DNA from: Priestia abyssalis
Lineage (GTDB): Bacteria > Bacillota > Bacilli > Bacillales > Bacillaceae_H
Assembly: GCF_002019595.1 (NCBI RefSeq)
Contig: NZ_KV917369.1
Coordinates: 2,070,417-2,134,416, forward strand
Direction of reading: 5' to 3'
Length of the DNA stretch: 64,000 nt
Of this stretch, positions 41,839 through 51,973 are shown piece by piece (positions within the stretch are counted from its first letter, which is position 1; each line of letters opens with the position of its first letter). The position numbers and the translations under genes are program-made. The notes below the pieces were generated by a model. That model was not told the DNA's origin, did not search any database, and saw only the letters and a list, made by a program, of their open reading frames with translations.

Positions 41839-42636
41839 ATGGAATATGTAATTGATTTACAGAAAGTATCGTGGAAGCGAGAAGAGACCAATTTGCTTCA
41901 TGATGTAAGCTGGCAAGTCAAAAAGGGCGAACATTGGGCGCTGCTTGGCCTGAATGGGTCGGGAAAAACGACGCTGTTAAACATTATTAACGGATACATT
42001 TGGCCGACAAAGGGAACCGTTCACGTTCTTGGTCAGCGTTTTGGTGCGGTTAATTTGCCCGAGCTGCGGAAATCCATCGGGTGGGTCAGTTCCTCTTTGC
42101 AGGAAAAGCTTTATGGGCACGATTTAGCGCAAGAAGTCGTGATCAGCGGGAAGCATGCATCCATCGGCTTGTATGAGCATGTGATGCAAGAAGAGTTGGA
42201 ACGGGCTCTTTCCCTCATGGAGATCATGGGCTGCAGCCATTTAGTCAATCGTACGTATGCTGCATGTTCGCAGGGGGAAAAGCAAAAGCTGCTCATCGCA
42301 AGAGCGCTTATGGCTGAACCGGCTATCTTAATATTAGATGAACCATGTAACGGACTTGATCTGTTCTCAAGAGAAAGATTGCTTCAAAGCGTCAATGAAT
42401 TGGCAAAGCGGCCTGATGGTCCGACCCTCATCTATGTTACACATCATTTAGAAGAAATTATGCCTGTGTTTACGCGGACATTGCTCCTTCGCCGCGGGGA
42501 GATATACAAGACCGGAAACACAAAAGAAGTGTTAACGGAAGAGTATCTTTCTCATTTTTTTGAACATCCGGTATCGGTTCAATGGGAAGATGAGCGTGCA
42601 TCTGTAAAACTGAAAATTCAAACGAATACATATTAA
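41839..42636 (+). CDS. ylmA: ABC transporter ATP-binding protein, YlmA-like
   Basis: 265 residues behind GGAGAGG. Walker A GLNGSGKTTL, signature YAACSQGEKQKLLIARAL (CSQGE in place of LSGGQ), Walker B ILILDEPCNGLD and the H-loop YVTHHLEE. No permease gene is next to it, as with YlmA of B. subtilis, so its partner is unknown and it may be a non-transport ATPase. Confidence 0.85.
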   Translation: MEYVIDLQKVSWKREETNLLHDVSWQVKKGEHWALLGLNGSGKTTLLNIINGYIWPTKGTVHVLGQRFGAVNLPELRKSIGWVSSSLQEKLYGHDLAQEVVISGKHASIGLYEHVMQEELERALSLMEIMGCSHLVNRTYAACSQGEKQKLLIARALMAEPAILILDEPCNGLDLFSRERLLQSVNELAKRPDGPTLIYVTHHLEEIMPVFTRTLLLRRGEIYKTGNTKEVLTEEYLSHFFEHPVSVQWEDERASVKLKIQTNTY

Positions 42637-42642
42637 AGAGAA

Positions 42643-42691
42643 AAGAGGATGGCTCAAAGGTGTTTTTCATGCCTTTGAGTCCTCCTCTTTC
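42643..42691 (+). terminator. Terminator of GGCTCAAAAG type
   Basis: AAGAGGATGGCTCAAAGG pairs with CCTTTGAGTCCTCCTCTTT, then a T-rich stretch. It overlaps the end of the convergent zinc-ribbon gene region. Confidence 0.7.
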
Positions 42692-42692
42692 T

Positions 42693-42890
42693 TCATATGT
42701 TCGCTGCGTCAATTCGTTCTTGAGAGGCGTTACGGCACCTCTTGCATATTTTGAATTTCTGTCCGTCCGATTTGCTGGCGGGGTAAAGAAGTTTGATTCT
42801 CGTTCTACTGCAAACGGGACAAGTGCCTCTTCCTTTTGAAGGCAGTTTATAAAGGGAATGGCCTCTATTGCTTTTTGCCAATGATCTCAT
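42693..42890 (-). CDS. Small zinc-ribbon protein
   Basis: 65 residues. Two Cys pairs, CPVCSRTR and CKRCRNA, make one zinc ribbon; the rest is basic (RIKLLYPASKSDGQKFK). Ribosome-associated or nucleic-acid binding would suit this composition. Not assigned to a named family. Confidence 0.7.
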   Translation of the reverse strand: MRSLAKSNRGHSLYKLPSKGRGTCPVCSRTRIKLLYPASKSDGQKFKICKRCRNASQERIDAANI

Positions 42891-43014
42891 CCTTTCTTAC
42901 ACCAATAATAAAGGATATATTCACTTGGACGGGTGCTGGTGACAGAGCACAGTAAAAAATTTTTAAGGAAGAAATTGATTGGGCTATATGAATTTGGGGT
43001 TTGAGCAAAATAAA

Positions 43015-43056
43015 AGGAAAACAAAGGAGGAGGTATTGTTTCTCCCTTGTTTTCCT
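43015..43056 (-). terminator. Terminator of reverse-strand small gene
   Basis: On the reverse strand AGGAAAACAAGGG pairs with the matching TTTGTTTTCCT arm, then TTTATTTT. Confidence 0.6.
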
Positions 43057-43074
43057 GTGGCTTGCTCCAAAATA

Positions 43075-43344
43075 TTATTTTATTTTGGGATAACCGCTTG
43101 AATCAGGAGAAACTTGCCCTCCTGCTCCGGCAGAATTGATATCAGGGTCGACTCCATCAGGCTTTGATGGTAAAGAAGCATGCATTTTTGCGTAGGTAGA
43201 ATCAGTTTGTTCTCGTTCATCGTTTTCTGTAAAAGAAATTAAATCAAATTCCGTCCCTTTTAAATGCTCCGCCAATTTTACTTGTATTTTATCTTCGGGT
43301 ATGGCTTGTTCATCAATCTGGAGTTGTACTGTAATCGTCTTCAT
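43075..43344 (-). CDS. Hypothetical acidic protein
   Basis: 89 residues behind AAGGAG. MKTITVQLQIDEQAIPEDKI suggests a small beta-alpha fold in the first half; the second half is Ser/Pro/Gly-rich and likely disordered (SKPDGVDPDINSAGAGGQ). Not recognised. It is divergent from the giant repeat-protein gene, with 190 bases between. Confidence 0.65.
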   Translation of the reverse strand: MKTITVQLQIDEQAIPEDKIQVKLAEHLKGTEFDLISFTENDEREQTDSTYAKMHASLPSKPDGVDPDINSAGAGGQVSPDSSGYPKIK

Positions 43345-43492
43345 TGTGTTTTCTCCTTTCCTTGTAAAACTTGTCTATTGGTTTATTTCCCTTTTTCAAT
43401 TGTTTGAAACAATTCCTTACAAACTAATGAGACTAAAAAAGAGGAAGCTTGCATTTGCTAAGCATTTTACTCAGGCGAAAATTACCAATTAG

Positions 43493-43501
43493 CATATGAT
43501 A
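43493..43501 (+). promoter_or_regulatory. Possible sporulation-type -10 for the giant gene
   Basis: CATATGATA fits the sigmaK/sigmaE -10 pattern CATA-N3-TA, about 35 bases before the start. No convincing -35 was found, so this is tentative. Confidence 0.3.
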
Positions 43502-43534
43502 AAGGAACATTTAGTTATTAGGAGGGGAAAAAGT

Positions 43535-46500
43535 GTGCCGTTTCCAAGTAATACTCAATATACCCCGATATTAGTCAACGGTGTCCCTTTGTTTGATACG
43601 ACAGGGGATGAAAGTCCTGCAGCCACGGATATTGTAGGAAATTCTACTTCCCCTGCAGGTTTTTTTGCCTATGATGGCATAAATGTGTATTTTCGGCTGC
43701 GTCTAAATGCAGATCCCAGAAATAGCAAGCTGACTGGATTTGATAACTTTGCATGGGGGGTTCTTATTAACACAAGCGGGGTGCCGGGTACGTATGATTG
43801 GTTGTTTAATGTAAATGGTTTAAATAATACCGTAAACCTTATTCAAAATACGAACAAACTCGTTAATTCCTGGAATGATCCGGCGGAAGGGACGGGCGGA
43901 GGAAACCCGAACTTCAGCCAGCCCATTACGAATTACGATTTTGCTCGGATTACGCAAGCAGACTCAAATTTTGGCGGCAACCCCGACTACTTTTTGGACT
44001 GGTTTTTACCGGCAAGCACTGTATTTTCTTTCTTGAATATTACTGAAAGCTCCTTAATTAGAGCCATTTACTTTACCTCTACCAATGCAAATAACTTTAA
44101 TAAAGATTCATTACGTGCAGTTGAAGGCTTCAGTTTCGCCAATGCATTAAGTGAGCCGGCTTCTTCAGGTGAAGTAGATGTAAGGGCTCAATTACGGACA
44201 GATAAAATATTAACATCGGGACCAACTTCAGTTCTCTTGGGGCAAACTGCCACTTGGACGGGGATGATGACCGTTTCGAATACGGGACTATCGCAAGCGA
44301 CCACCATTTTTGCCTCCGATGTAGTAGGATTAGACTTTGTTTCCAGCTTTGTTGTGAACTCTGCAAGCCAGGGACTGACCACCTATAATTCAAGCAACCG
44401 TACATTGACATGGAATGTCGGAAATTTGAATCCAAGTATTACGGCCACTCTTACGTTTACGGTTACAGGGAGTTTTACAAATGATGAACAAAATGCCGAG
44501 TATTTGTTAGATCGAGTGAAGGCAACAGGTTTCGATAGTTTTACGGGAAAGGGTATTCAATCTAATACGTCTACTGTTAATATCGATGTCCAGCGTGCCG
44601 CCACTATTAGCGGAACAATCATCAATCAATCCAACGGTACGGTTGTTCCCGGAGCCAATGTAACGTTACTTCAAAACGGCAATCCCGTAGCAGTAACGAC
44701 CTCTAACGTATCCGGTTTCTACAGTTTCACTAATGTAACCCCAGGTTCATATACGATCTCCGTCAGCAATTCGCCCAATTTTTTACCTGCTTCCGTAAAT
44801 GTCACTGTTGCGAGCGGCCAATCACTCACACAAAATATTTTTCTCACACCGGCACCTAGTACGATTCAAGGTACTGTGACAGGTAATTCCAATCCTGTTC
44901 AAAATGCGACTGTCACGTTAACGAATAATCTGGGAGCGGTCATTGCTCAAACGACCACGAATGCTTTAGGGGGCTATTCATTTACCAATGTGATTCCCGG
45001 TCCATATACGGTGACAGTTATGGCGCCAACCTTCCAATCTCAGACCCAGGGAGTGATTACACAGCCGGGGCAAGCTTCCACGGTTAATTTTGTGCTGCAG
45101 CCGAATCCGGGAGCGATTACAGGTATGGTAACGAATGATGTGACCTCAGCACCTATTCCTGGTGCGACCGTCGAATTGTTAACTAATCAGGGAATATTTC
45201 TGGATTCCACGGTGACGAATGGTTCTGGAACCTACATGTTTTCAGGTTTGGCACCCGGACAGTATCAGGTGAGGGCAAGTGCCGTTAACTTTGGAACTAA
45301 CACTGTGGGCGCAACGGTTATAAGCAATGCCACGACGATCACTAATATTCCTCTGCAGCCAAATCCAGGAAGAATTACAGGAACGCTAACCGACAGTTTA
45401 ACCGGCACTGGAATAAGCGGAGCGACTGTTCAGTTAATCAATTCGAGCGGTACGGTTGTTAATACGACCATAACAAATGGGAATGGTACCTATCTTTTTG
45501 AGAGTGTTGTTCCCGGTTCATACAGTGTAGTTTTTACTGCGAATGGATACTCAAGCAGCACAGTAGGGGCTATCGTCAATTCTAATCAGACGACCGTTAT
45601 TAATGCAGCGTTAAGCAGAATGGCCGGTGCTTTGTCTGGGACCGTTGTTAATAACAGTAATGTAGGAATTGAAGGTGCACAAGTAACGGTTTTTCAAAAT
45701 AATATACCTGTCGCGACAGCCGTCACGGACAGCAACGGCGATTACTTGATTCCGAATCTCGCCTCGGGCGATTATGTGGTAGTGGCAAGTGCCGAAAACT
45801 TTGCTGCTCAAACGTTAGCGGCCATGATCATTGATGGCCAGATAACACTATTAAATTTCACCTTGCAGCCAAATCCCGGTACGCTGACGGGGCAAGTGAC
45901 GGATAGTAATGGAACTCCCATTATCGGTGCTACAGTGAGCGTGCAGCTTAGTACAGGGACCGGCATTATTATTGCTTCGGCTGTAACGGATTCCAATGGA
46001 ATATATACGATTCCCGGATTGTCTTCCGGTACGTATACGGTAAATGCGACAGCACCTAATTTTCAAACAGCTATATCCGGGGCTGTGATTTCACCGAATG
46101 CTACCACAACGGTCAATTTCGCCTTAGCACCGAACCCGGGTGCCATTACCGGGCAAATTACGGATGCTCAAACAGGAACCCCGATTGCAGGAGCCAATGT
46201 GGAAGTCCGAGTGGTAGACTCAAGCGGAGCAATTGTGGCCACTGTTTTCAGTGATCCAAACGGTCAATATCTAGTCAATCAATTGGCTCCAGGTTCCTAC
46301 ACGCTCATTATATCTGCGGGTAATTTCCAGACGGCTGCGGTTTCAGAAATGGTCGTATCGGGGCAGACATCAACAGCCAATGTCTCGTTGAGCCCATCTC
46401 CTGGTTCGATCACTGGACCGGTGTTAAACTCGCAGGGAGGAACCCCAATCCCAGGGGCGGCCGTAAACGTTGTTAATAGTCAAGGAGCCCTTATCACCAC

Positions 46501-49500
46501 CGTTTTAACGAGCGAGGATGGAACATTCGTCGTCAATGGTCTTCCGCCCGATCAATATACGTTGACCATTTTTGCGGATAATTTTCAAAACGGAACAGTA
46601 GGAGCTTTTGTTCAATCGAATGTAACAACGCCGGTGACGGTATCACTTGTTCCGCAGCCAGGACAGATTACAGGTACGGTGAATCCAGTCGTTACAGGAA
46701 CCGTCGCTCGCTTATTGGACAATAATGGACGATTTATCGACTCTGCTGTCACCAATCCTGATGGGGCGTTCCAATTTTCTAACTTGGCACCCGGAAGTTA
46801 TACAGTATCCGCAACCGCCCCGGGTTTTGGTACAACAAATGCAGGGGTAACGGTAGTAGCCAATCAATCCTCTTCCGTGTCACTAGACCTTGTGCCGAAT
46901 CCAGGAACGGTCTCTGGAGTCATTACATCCTCTAATGGCCAGCCATTGGCTAATGCCCTTGTTCATATTACGGACTCGACGGGGACTGTCATCGGGTTCG
47001 CTTTTACCGATGTACAAGGGCAATATACGATTACGAATATACCAGCTGGGTCTTATACCCTCAAAGCGAGTGCCGAAAACTTTATCCCATCCTTCGTAGG
47101 AGTTGTTCTGAATCCAGGGCAAGATTTGACGGGTGTTAACCTTTCACTCGAAGCAAGCCCCGGATCTATTAATGGGCAGATTACCAGCTCGCAAACAGGG
47201 GCACCGATTGGAGGAGCAACGGTTGTTGTTCGGGATGCGGTGACACAAACCATTCTTGCTGCGGCGACAACGACCATTTTTGGAAACTATACAATCAATA
47301 ATTTACCGCTAGGCCCGGTGACAGTCACTGCCTCCGGAGCCGGATTTGGATCTACTACCATAGGGGCCCTTATTACCAGCAATCAGACAACGACCGCAGA
47401 TATTGCTCTTTCGCCAAACCGGGGTGCGATCAGCGGAACGGTGTTAGATACAGATGGAAATCCTGTAACAGGCAACAATATTCAAGTTCAAATCTTCAAT
47501 GAAAATAAAGTGTTGGTAACAAGTGTATTGGCCAATAGTGATGGTACGTATACGATTTCTGGTCTGCCGCCGGGAAATTACTTTGTTACGGTAACCGCTC
47601 CAGGTTTCAGCGCATCTACCGTTTCGGCTCAAGTCACATCAGATACGACAACCAATGTTGTTAATGTCGTCACACCAGATCCTGTTACGTTGACGGTTAC
47701 GGTTCAAAATAGTGCAACTGAAGCGCCGATCGCCGGGGCTAACGTAAGCGTTAGGCAGCAGAATGGCATTATTGTTGGAACTGGAGTTACTGATTCAAAC
47801 GGGCAGTTCGTGTTTACGAATTTACCTGCAGGAAGTTTGGCTATTACGGCAGATGCCTCTAACTTTGGAACAGATTCAATGAGTGTATTTGCTGACAGAG
47901 GAGCCGTTTTGAATACGACATTAAGCCTTTCACCGAATCCTGGAAACTTGAACGGTTTTGTCTCCAATATAGTGAACGGTGATCCGATTCCTAACGCTGT
48001 CGTTCAATTATTTGACTTTACCAATACCCTCGTTCAGGCTGCTGTGTCCGATCAATTTGGTCAATATTCTTTTTCGGGAATTTCACCGGGTACTTATACT
48101 GTAGTGGCGAATGCAGCAGATTTTGGCCAGCAATCAGCAGGGGCGATTATATCTTCTAACCAAACTTCTACTTTAAGCTTTGCTTTGACACCAAATCCCG
48201 GTATTATTCAAGGGTTTGTCACCAACTCTCTAACAGGAACTCCCATACAAGGAGCGACAGTGCTTGTTAGGGAGCTGTCAGGCACAGGACCAATCGTATA
48301 TACGACTATTACTGATGAAAGTGGATTCTACCAAACAACGACGCTGGCTCCCCTCGTTTATGTATTGGTGGCAAGTGAACCCAACTTTAGCTCTGCCAGT
48401 GTTTCTGCTCAAGTCATCAGCAATACGGTCCAACAAGTGGATTTTCAATTAACCTCAAACCCGGGCGGTGTTCAAGGAACCGTGGCAGACGCTTCAACCG
48501 GAGTGCCTTTAGTGAATACTCTTGTAAGGGTGTTGGATTCTCAGGGAGTGATTGTTGGGAGCATACAGACTGATATGGAAGGAGGCTACGTGATCACTGG
48601 CCTTGCACCGGGTAATTATACGGTGACTGCTATTAATTTAGACTACCAGCCACAAATCCAGAACATCGAAGTTGTGCCAAATGTAATCAAGAATTTAAAT
48701 TTTGCACTAATAGGTTCTCCGGCCACCCTTCAAGGAACCGTGACCGATGCCGTTTCGGGGATTCCATTAGTCGGAGCAATTGTCCAGATATTCAAGGAAG
48801 GAACCGAAGTGCTGCTTCGAAGAGTGTTAACAAACGAGAATGGCTTTTATATAGCGGATGGGCTGCCGGCAGGGGCCGTAAGAGTCATCGTCAGTTTTGA
48901 TCAGTATGCCAATTCTGTCCACAATGTTATATTGGGTCCGAATGAAACTGAAACTCTCAATGTCTTATTAAATCCATTCCTAGCTGCTATTACGGGTACG
49001 GTAACAGATGCGGTCACATTCAGCCCGATTGGCGGAGCGTTAGTCCAACTTGTCATTCCAAATACGGAAATTGTAGTGGCCAGCATCCTGACAGAGCCTG
49101 CTGGCTCCTATATGTTGCCTAATTTGCCGCAAGGCTCCTATACTATTGTCTTTTCCGCTGATAACTACCAAACAAAGACGGTTCCGGTTATCTTGACTCC
49201 AGGAGAAACGGAGACTGTGAATGCTTCATTAGATACGTTTCCGGCTGCTGTGAGAGGAACTGTGACGAATGCTTTAACCGGAAATCTCATTCCAAATGTA
49301 CTTATCCAGGCCTTTACATTGGAGGGAGCGTTTTTAGGAAGTGCCTTTTCGGATATAACGGGGAACTACGTATTAACGGGTTTGCCGCAAGGTACCATTT
49401 CCCTTATTGCTAGTACAGATGGATTTTCTTCTCAAACGTTACCCGTCACTTTAGCTCCGGGAGAGGAAGAGACGGTCACCTTCCAGCTGACACCGAATCC

Positions 49501-51871
49501 GGCGACGTTAAGAGGACGAGTGACGAACGCGGCCGATAATAACCCGATTGAAGGAGTATTGGTCCAAGTATTTATTCCTGGCACAGTTGTTCCAGTTAAA
49601 ACGATCCTCACTGATCCAAATGGTGATTATGTCATTACGGGGTTGGGTGAAGGAGAATATCGAGTCGTCTTTTCCACCGATAATTTCAGTACAGAAGTTT
49701 TCCGGATCATGCTGGCTCCAAATGAAGTGAGGACATTGAATGCCCAGTTGACGCCGAATCCAGCCACGATTCGCGGCCAGGTTACGGATGCAGCGACCGG
49801 CCTTCCAATCCAGCAGGCCGGAGTGGTGACTGTCATCCAGGGAACAGGAATCATAGTCGCGTCTGCACAAACCGATCAAAATGGGCAGTATGTGTTAACC
49901 GGTCTGGCACTGGGCAGCTACAATGTCGTCTTCTCTGCCCCCGAGTATGTTACCCAGACAGTCCCGGTCATTCTCGCGTCGGGAGAGGTAGAGGTAGTCA
50001 ATACCGCGTTAGTAGGGAATCCAGCTCAAATTAACGGAACAGTTCGCAATGCTGCAACTGGAGCTGTCCTGCCAAATGCCCTTATTCGAGTGTTCGATTT
50101 GCAAGGGTCGTTAATCGGCGGTACGCTGACGGATATGAATGGCCAGTATACGATTTCCGGCTTGGCGCAAGGCACATACTCTGTTACCGCTTTAGCTGAG
50201 GGCCATGCTTCTCAAACGATGGTCATTACGTTGACTCCGGGAGAAGAAGAGACAGTCAACTTCCAATTGCCACCGAACCCTGCAAGATTAAGGGGAACAG
50301 TAACAGATGAAAGAACCGGGCAGCCGATTTCCGGAGTTTTAGTCCAAGTGTTTTTCGTGGGGTCGACGGTGCCTGTTCGATCAACTATTACAGACCCAAT
50401 GGGTCGTTATCTTCTGAACGGACTTTCGGAAGGGGAATACCGGATTGAGTTTTCGAAAGAAAATTATATAACAGAAGTATTCCGGGTGGTATTGGCTCCA
50501 GATGAAGACCGAATATTAAATGTACAATTAGCATCCAATCCAGCTGTTATCCAAGGGACAGTAAGAGATGCAGAAACAGGTCAACCCATAGTTAGAGCAA
50601 ACGTCATCGTCTCCATTACAGGAACGGGAATTATTGTTGCTTCGATTTTGACTGATTCGCAGGGAAGGTATAGATTGACAGGGATTGCTCCAGGAGACTA
50701 CACAGTCAGCTTCTCGGCAGATGGCTATGCTTCCCAAACAAGCGATATTACTCTTGCAGCGGGGCAATCCCTTACCCTTAATGCCAACTTATTATCCAAT
50801 CCGGCTATTTTGACGGGAACAGTCTTGTCGGGAAGAACGGGGGACCCTATTGAAGGGGGCGTAATACGTGTATTCAGTTCCGATGGTCAATTCATTACTT
50901 CTACTTTAACGGATGAAAATGGGGAGTACACGATTCCTCGGTTGAATTCTGGAACTTACACCGTTAGTGCCGTTGCTTTTGGCTTTGAATCCGAGATTCA
51001 AACCGTTACTCTAGTCAGGGGAACGACGACTGAACTCAACTTTGTTCTCGACGATCAACCTGCATCCTTAGTTGGAAGAGTGACTGATGCAAGAACGAAT
51101 CAGCCTATAGAAGGAGCGGTTGTGCAAGTTTATCCATTAGGATCTAGCGTTCCGATCAGGTCAACCGTTACACTTCCGGATGGAAGTTATATCATCATTG
51201 GATTGCCTCCCGGAAGCTATCGAGTGATCGCGAATACCCCGAACTATTTGCCAGCTGAATTCACGATAACTCTTGAGGCCGGCGAGACACTTGTTCTAAA
51301 TATCGAACTTACCCAAAGGTTTTCTAATCTTGGCCTTCAATGCATAGAAGCAGACAAGGTTTATGATTGGATAGTAATCAAAACGAGGGAAAGAGCGTCC
51401 ATCTCTTATCCATGTGATGGTGATAACGAGGACTGCTGCCGAGAATTCGTAAGGGAAGCGATAATGAATGGCGATACGATAAAAGTAGAATGTAAGGCGG
51501 TAGGGAATCCAAGCTATACGATTACAAACATCATGAACGGAAATCCTGGAAGGATAACCATCCAATGGTTCTTGCATTTAATGATTACGATTCGAAATAC
51601 CTCATTAAATCGGATAATATGCCAATTCGATGAAACGCTGCTTATGGAGGAAGAGGTCATCGTTTGCTTACCGTCTCCTCTGGGAGCTGACAATATAAAA
51701 GTAAATATCCATCAGACATTCTGTGAACGAGAAAACACCATTTTTGGAAACCAATTTTTTGTCAATGCCATTATATGTGCAGATATAAAAATAAAAGCAA
51801 AAGTGGTTATGGATGTAATTGGTCCTTTTTGTACACCAAGGAGAGGCCTTTCGACAAATGATTGGAGTTAA
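43535..51871 (+). CDS. Giant 26-repeat beta-sandwich surface-type protein
   Basis: I start at GTG 43535, eight bases behind AGGAGGGG; this gives about 2,778 residues beginning MPFPSNTQYTPILVNG. Residues ~1-215 form an N-terminal domain (FFAYDGINVYFRLRLNADP); ~215-353 a DUF11-like domain (TATWTGMMTVSNTGLSQAT); ~354-2595 are 26 repeats of about 86 residues, each reading roughly G.ITG.VTD...G.PI.GA.V....D..G.Y...GL.PG.Y.V, the carboxypeptidase regulatory-like fold; ~2596-2778 is a different domain with ten cysteines (KVYDWIVIKTRERASISYPC). There is no signal peptide, sortase motif or membrane helix. A spore-surface or intracellularly assembled filament protein is my inference; the ligand is unknown. 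Confidence 0.85.
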   Translation: MPFPSNTQYTPILVNGVPLFDTTGDESPAATDIVGNSTSPAGFFAYDGINVYFRLRLNADPRNSKLTGFDNFAWGVLINTSGVPGTYDWLFNVNGLNNTVNLIQNTNKLVNSWNDPAEGTGGGNPNFSQPITNYDFARITQADSNFGGNPDYFLDWFLPASTVFSFLNITESSLIRAIYFTSTNANNFNKDSLRAVEGFSFANALSEPASSGEVDVRAQLRTDKILTSGPTSVLLGQTATWTGMMTVSNTGLSQATTIFASDVVGLDFVSSFVVNSASQGLTTYNSSNRTLTWNVGNLNPSITATLTFTVTGSFTNDEQNAEYLLDRVKATGFDSFTGKGIQSNTSTVNIDVQRAATISGTIINQSNGTVVPGANVTLLQNGNPVAVTTSNVSGFYSFTNVTPGSYTISVSNSPNFLPASVNVTVASGQSLTQNIFLTPAPSTIQGTVTGNSNPVQNATVTLTNNLGAVIAQTTTNALGGYSFTNVIPGPYTVTVMAPTFQSQTQGVITQPGQASTVNFVLQPNPGAITGMVTNDVTSAPIPGATVELLTNQGIFLDSTVTNGSGTYMFSGLAPGQYQVRASAVNFGTNTVGATVISNATTITNIPLQPNPGRITGTLTDSLTGTGISGATVQLINSSGTVVNTTITNGNGTYLFESVVPGSYSVVFTANGYSSSTVGAIVNSNQTTVINAALSRMAGALSGTVVNNSNVGIEGAQVTVFQNNIPVATAVTDSNGDYLIPNLASGDYVVVASAENFAAQTLAAMIIDGQITLLNFTLQPNPGTLTGQVTDSNGTPIIGATVSVQLSTGTGIIIASAVTDSNGIYTIPGLSSGTYTVNATAPNFQTAISGAVISPNATTTVNFALAPNPGAITGQITDAQTGTPIAGANVEVRVVDSSGAIVATVFSDPNGQYLVNQLAPGSYTLIISAGNFQTAAVSEMVVSGQTSTANVSLSPSPGSITGPVLNSQGGTPIPGAAVNVVNSQGALITTVLTSEDGTFVVNGLPPDQYTLTIFADNFQNGTVGAFVQSNVTTPVTVSLVPQPGQITGTVNPVVTGTVARLLDNNGRFIDSAVTNPDGAFQFSNLAPGSYTVSATAPGFGTTNAGVTVVANQSSSVSLDLVPNPGTVSGVITSSNGQPLANALVHITDSTGTVIGFAFTDVQGQYTITNIPAGSYTLKASAENFIPSFVGVVLNPGQDLTGVNLSLEASPGSINGQITSSQTGAPIGGATVVVRDAVTQTILAAATTTIFGNYTINNLPLGPVTVTASGAGFGSTTIGALITSNQTTTADIALSPNRGAISGTVLDTDGNPVTGNNIQVQIFNENKVLVTSVLANSDGTYTISGLPPGNYFVTVTAPGFSASTVSAQVTSDTTTNVVNVVTPDPVTLTVTVQNSATEAPIAGANVSVRQQNGIIVGTGVTDSNGQFVFTNLPAGSLAITADASNFGTDSMSVFADRGAVLNTTLSLSPNPGNLNGFVSNIVNGDPIPNAVVQLFDFTNTLVQAAVSDQFGQYSFSGISPGTYTVVANAADFGQQSAGAIISSNQTSTLSFALTPNPGIIQGFVTNSLTGTPIQGATVLVRELSGTGPIVYTTITDESGFYQTTTLAPLVYVLVASEPNFSSASVSAQVISNTVQQVDFQLTSNPGGVQGTVADASTGVPLVNTLVRVLDSQGVIVGSIQTDMEGGYVITGLAPGNYTVTAINLDYQPQIQNIEVVPNVIKNLNFALIGSPATLQGTVTDAVSGIPLVGAIVQIFKEGTEVLLRRVLTNENGFYIADGLPAGAVRVIVSFDQYANSVHNVILGPNETETLNVLLNPFLAAITGTVTDAVTFSPIGGALVQLVIPNTEIVVASILTEPAGSYMLPNLPQGSYTIVFSADNYQTKTVPVILTPGETETVNASLDTFPAAVRGTVTNALTGNLIPNVLIQAFTLEGAFLGSAFSDITGNYVLTGLPQGTISLIASTDGFSSQTLPVTLAPGEEETVTFQLTPNPATLRGRVTNAADNNPIEGVLVQVFIPGTVVPVKTILTDPNGDYVITGLGEGEYRVVFSTDNFSTEVFRIMLAPNEVRTLNAQLTPNPATIRGQVTDAATGLPIQQAGVVTVIQGTGIIVASAQTDQNGQYVLTGLALGSYNVVFSAPEYVTQTVPVILASGEVEVVNTALVGNPAQINGTVRNAATGAVLPNALIRVFDLQGSLIGGTLTDMNGQYTISGLAQGTYSVTALAEGHASQTMVITLTPGEEETVNFQLPPNPARLRGTVTDERTGQPISGVLVQVFFVGSTVPVRSTITDPMGRYLLNGLSEGEYRIEFSKENYITEVFRVVLAPDEDRILNVQLASNPAVIQGTVRDAETGQPIVRANVIVSITGTGIIVASILTDSQGRYRLTGIAPGDYTVSFSADGYASQTSDITLAAGQSLTLNANLLSNPAILTGTVLSGRTGDPIEGGVIRVFSSDGQFITSTLTDENGEYTIPRLNSGTYTVSAVAFGFESEIQTVTLVRGTTTELNFVLDDQPASLVGRVTDARTNQPIEGAVVQVYPLGSSVPIRSTVTLPDGSYIIIGLPPGSYRVIANTPNYLPAEFTITLEAGETLVLNIELTQRFSNLGLQCIEADKVYDWIVIKTRERASISYPCDGDNEDCCREFVREAIMNGDTIKVECKAVGNPSYTITNIMNGNPGRITIQWFLHLMITIRNTSLNRIICQFDETLLMEEEVIVCLPSPLGADNIKVNIHQTFCERENTIFGNQFFVNAIICADIKIKAKVVMDVIGPFCTPRRGLSTNDWS
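44597..51320 (+). repeat. 26 tandem ~258-bp coding repeats
   Basis: Boundaries fall at recurring PNPG or SNPA words. Units 16-26 (from about 48464) follow a three-unit pattern A-B-C; units 1-15 are more uniform with PNPG joints. DNA-level identity between units is low, so the array is old or diversified rather than freshly amplified. Confidence 0.85.
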
Positions 51872-51879
51872 TAATAGAA

Positions 51880-51913
51880 AACCCCTTTCAAGTAAGGTGA
51901 AAGGGGCTTTCTG
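51880..51913 (+). terminator. Terminator after the giant gene
   Basis: AACCCCTTTCA pairs with TGAAAGGGGCTT; TTCTG follows. Confidence 0.7.
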
Positions 51914-51973
51914 TATCAATTTTTTTGACATGGTCGTTACATAGACAATTCTATTACGAATTCCAATGGATTA

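Noticed and set aside
44597..51320. CRISPR-like or DNA satellite array
   Set aside because: Periodicity is about 258 bases, units are coding and diverged at DNA level, and there is no short direct repeat with unique spacers.
44130..51577. Many reverse-strand frames opposite the giant gene
   Set aside because: Their spacing follows the 258-bp repeat of the forward gene; they are shadows of its Thr/Val/Gly-rich codons.
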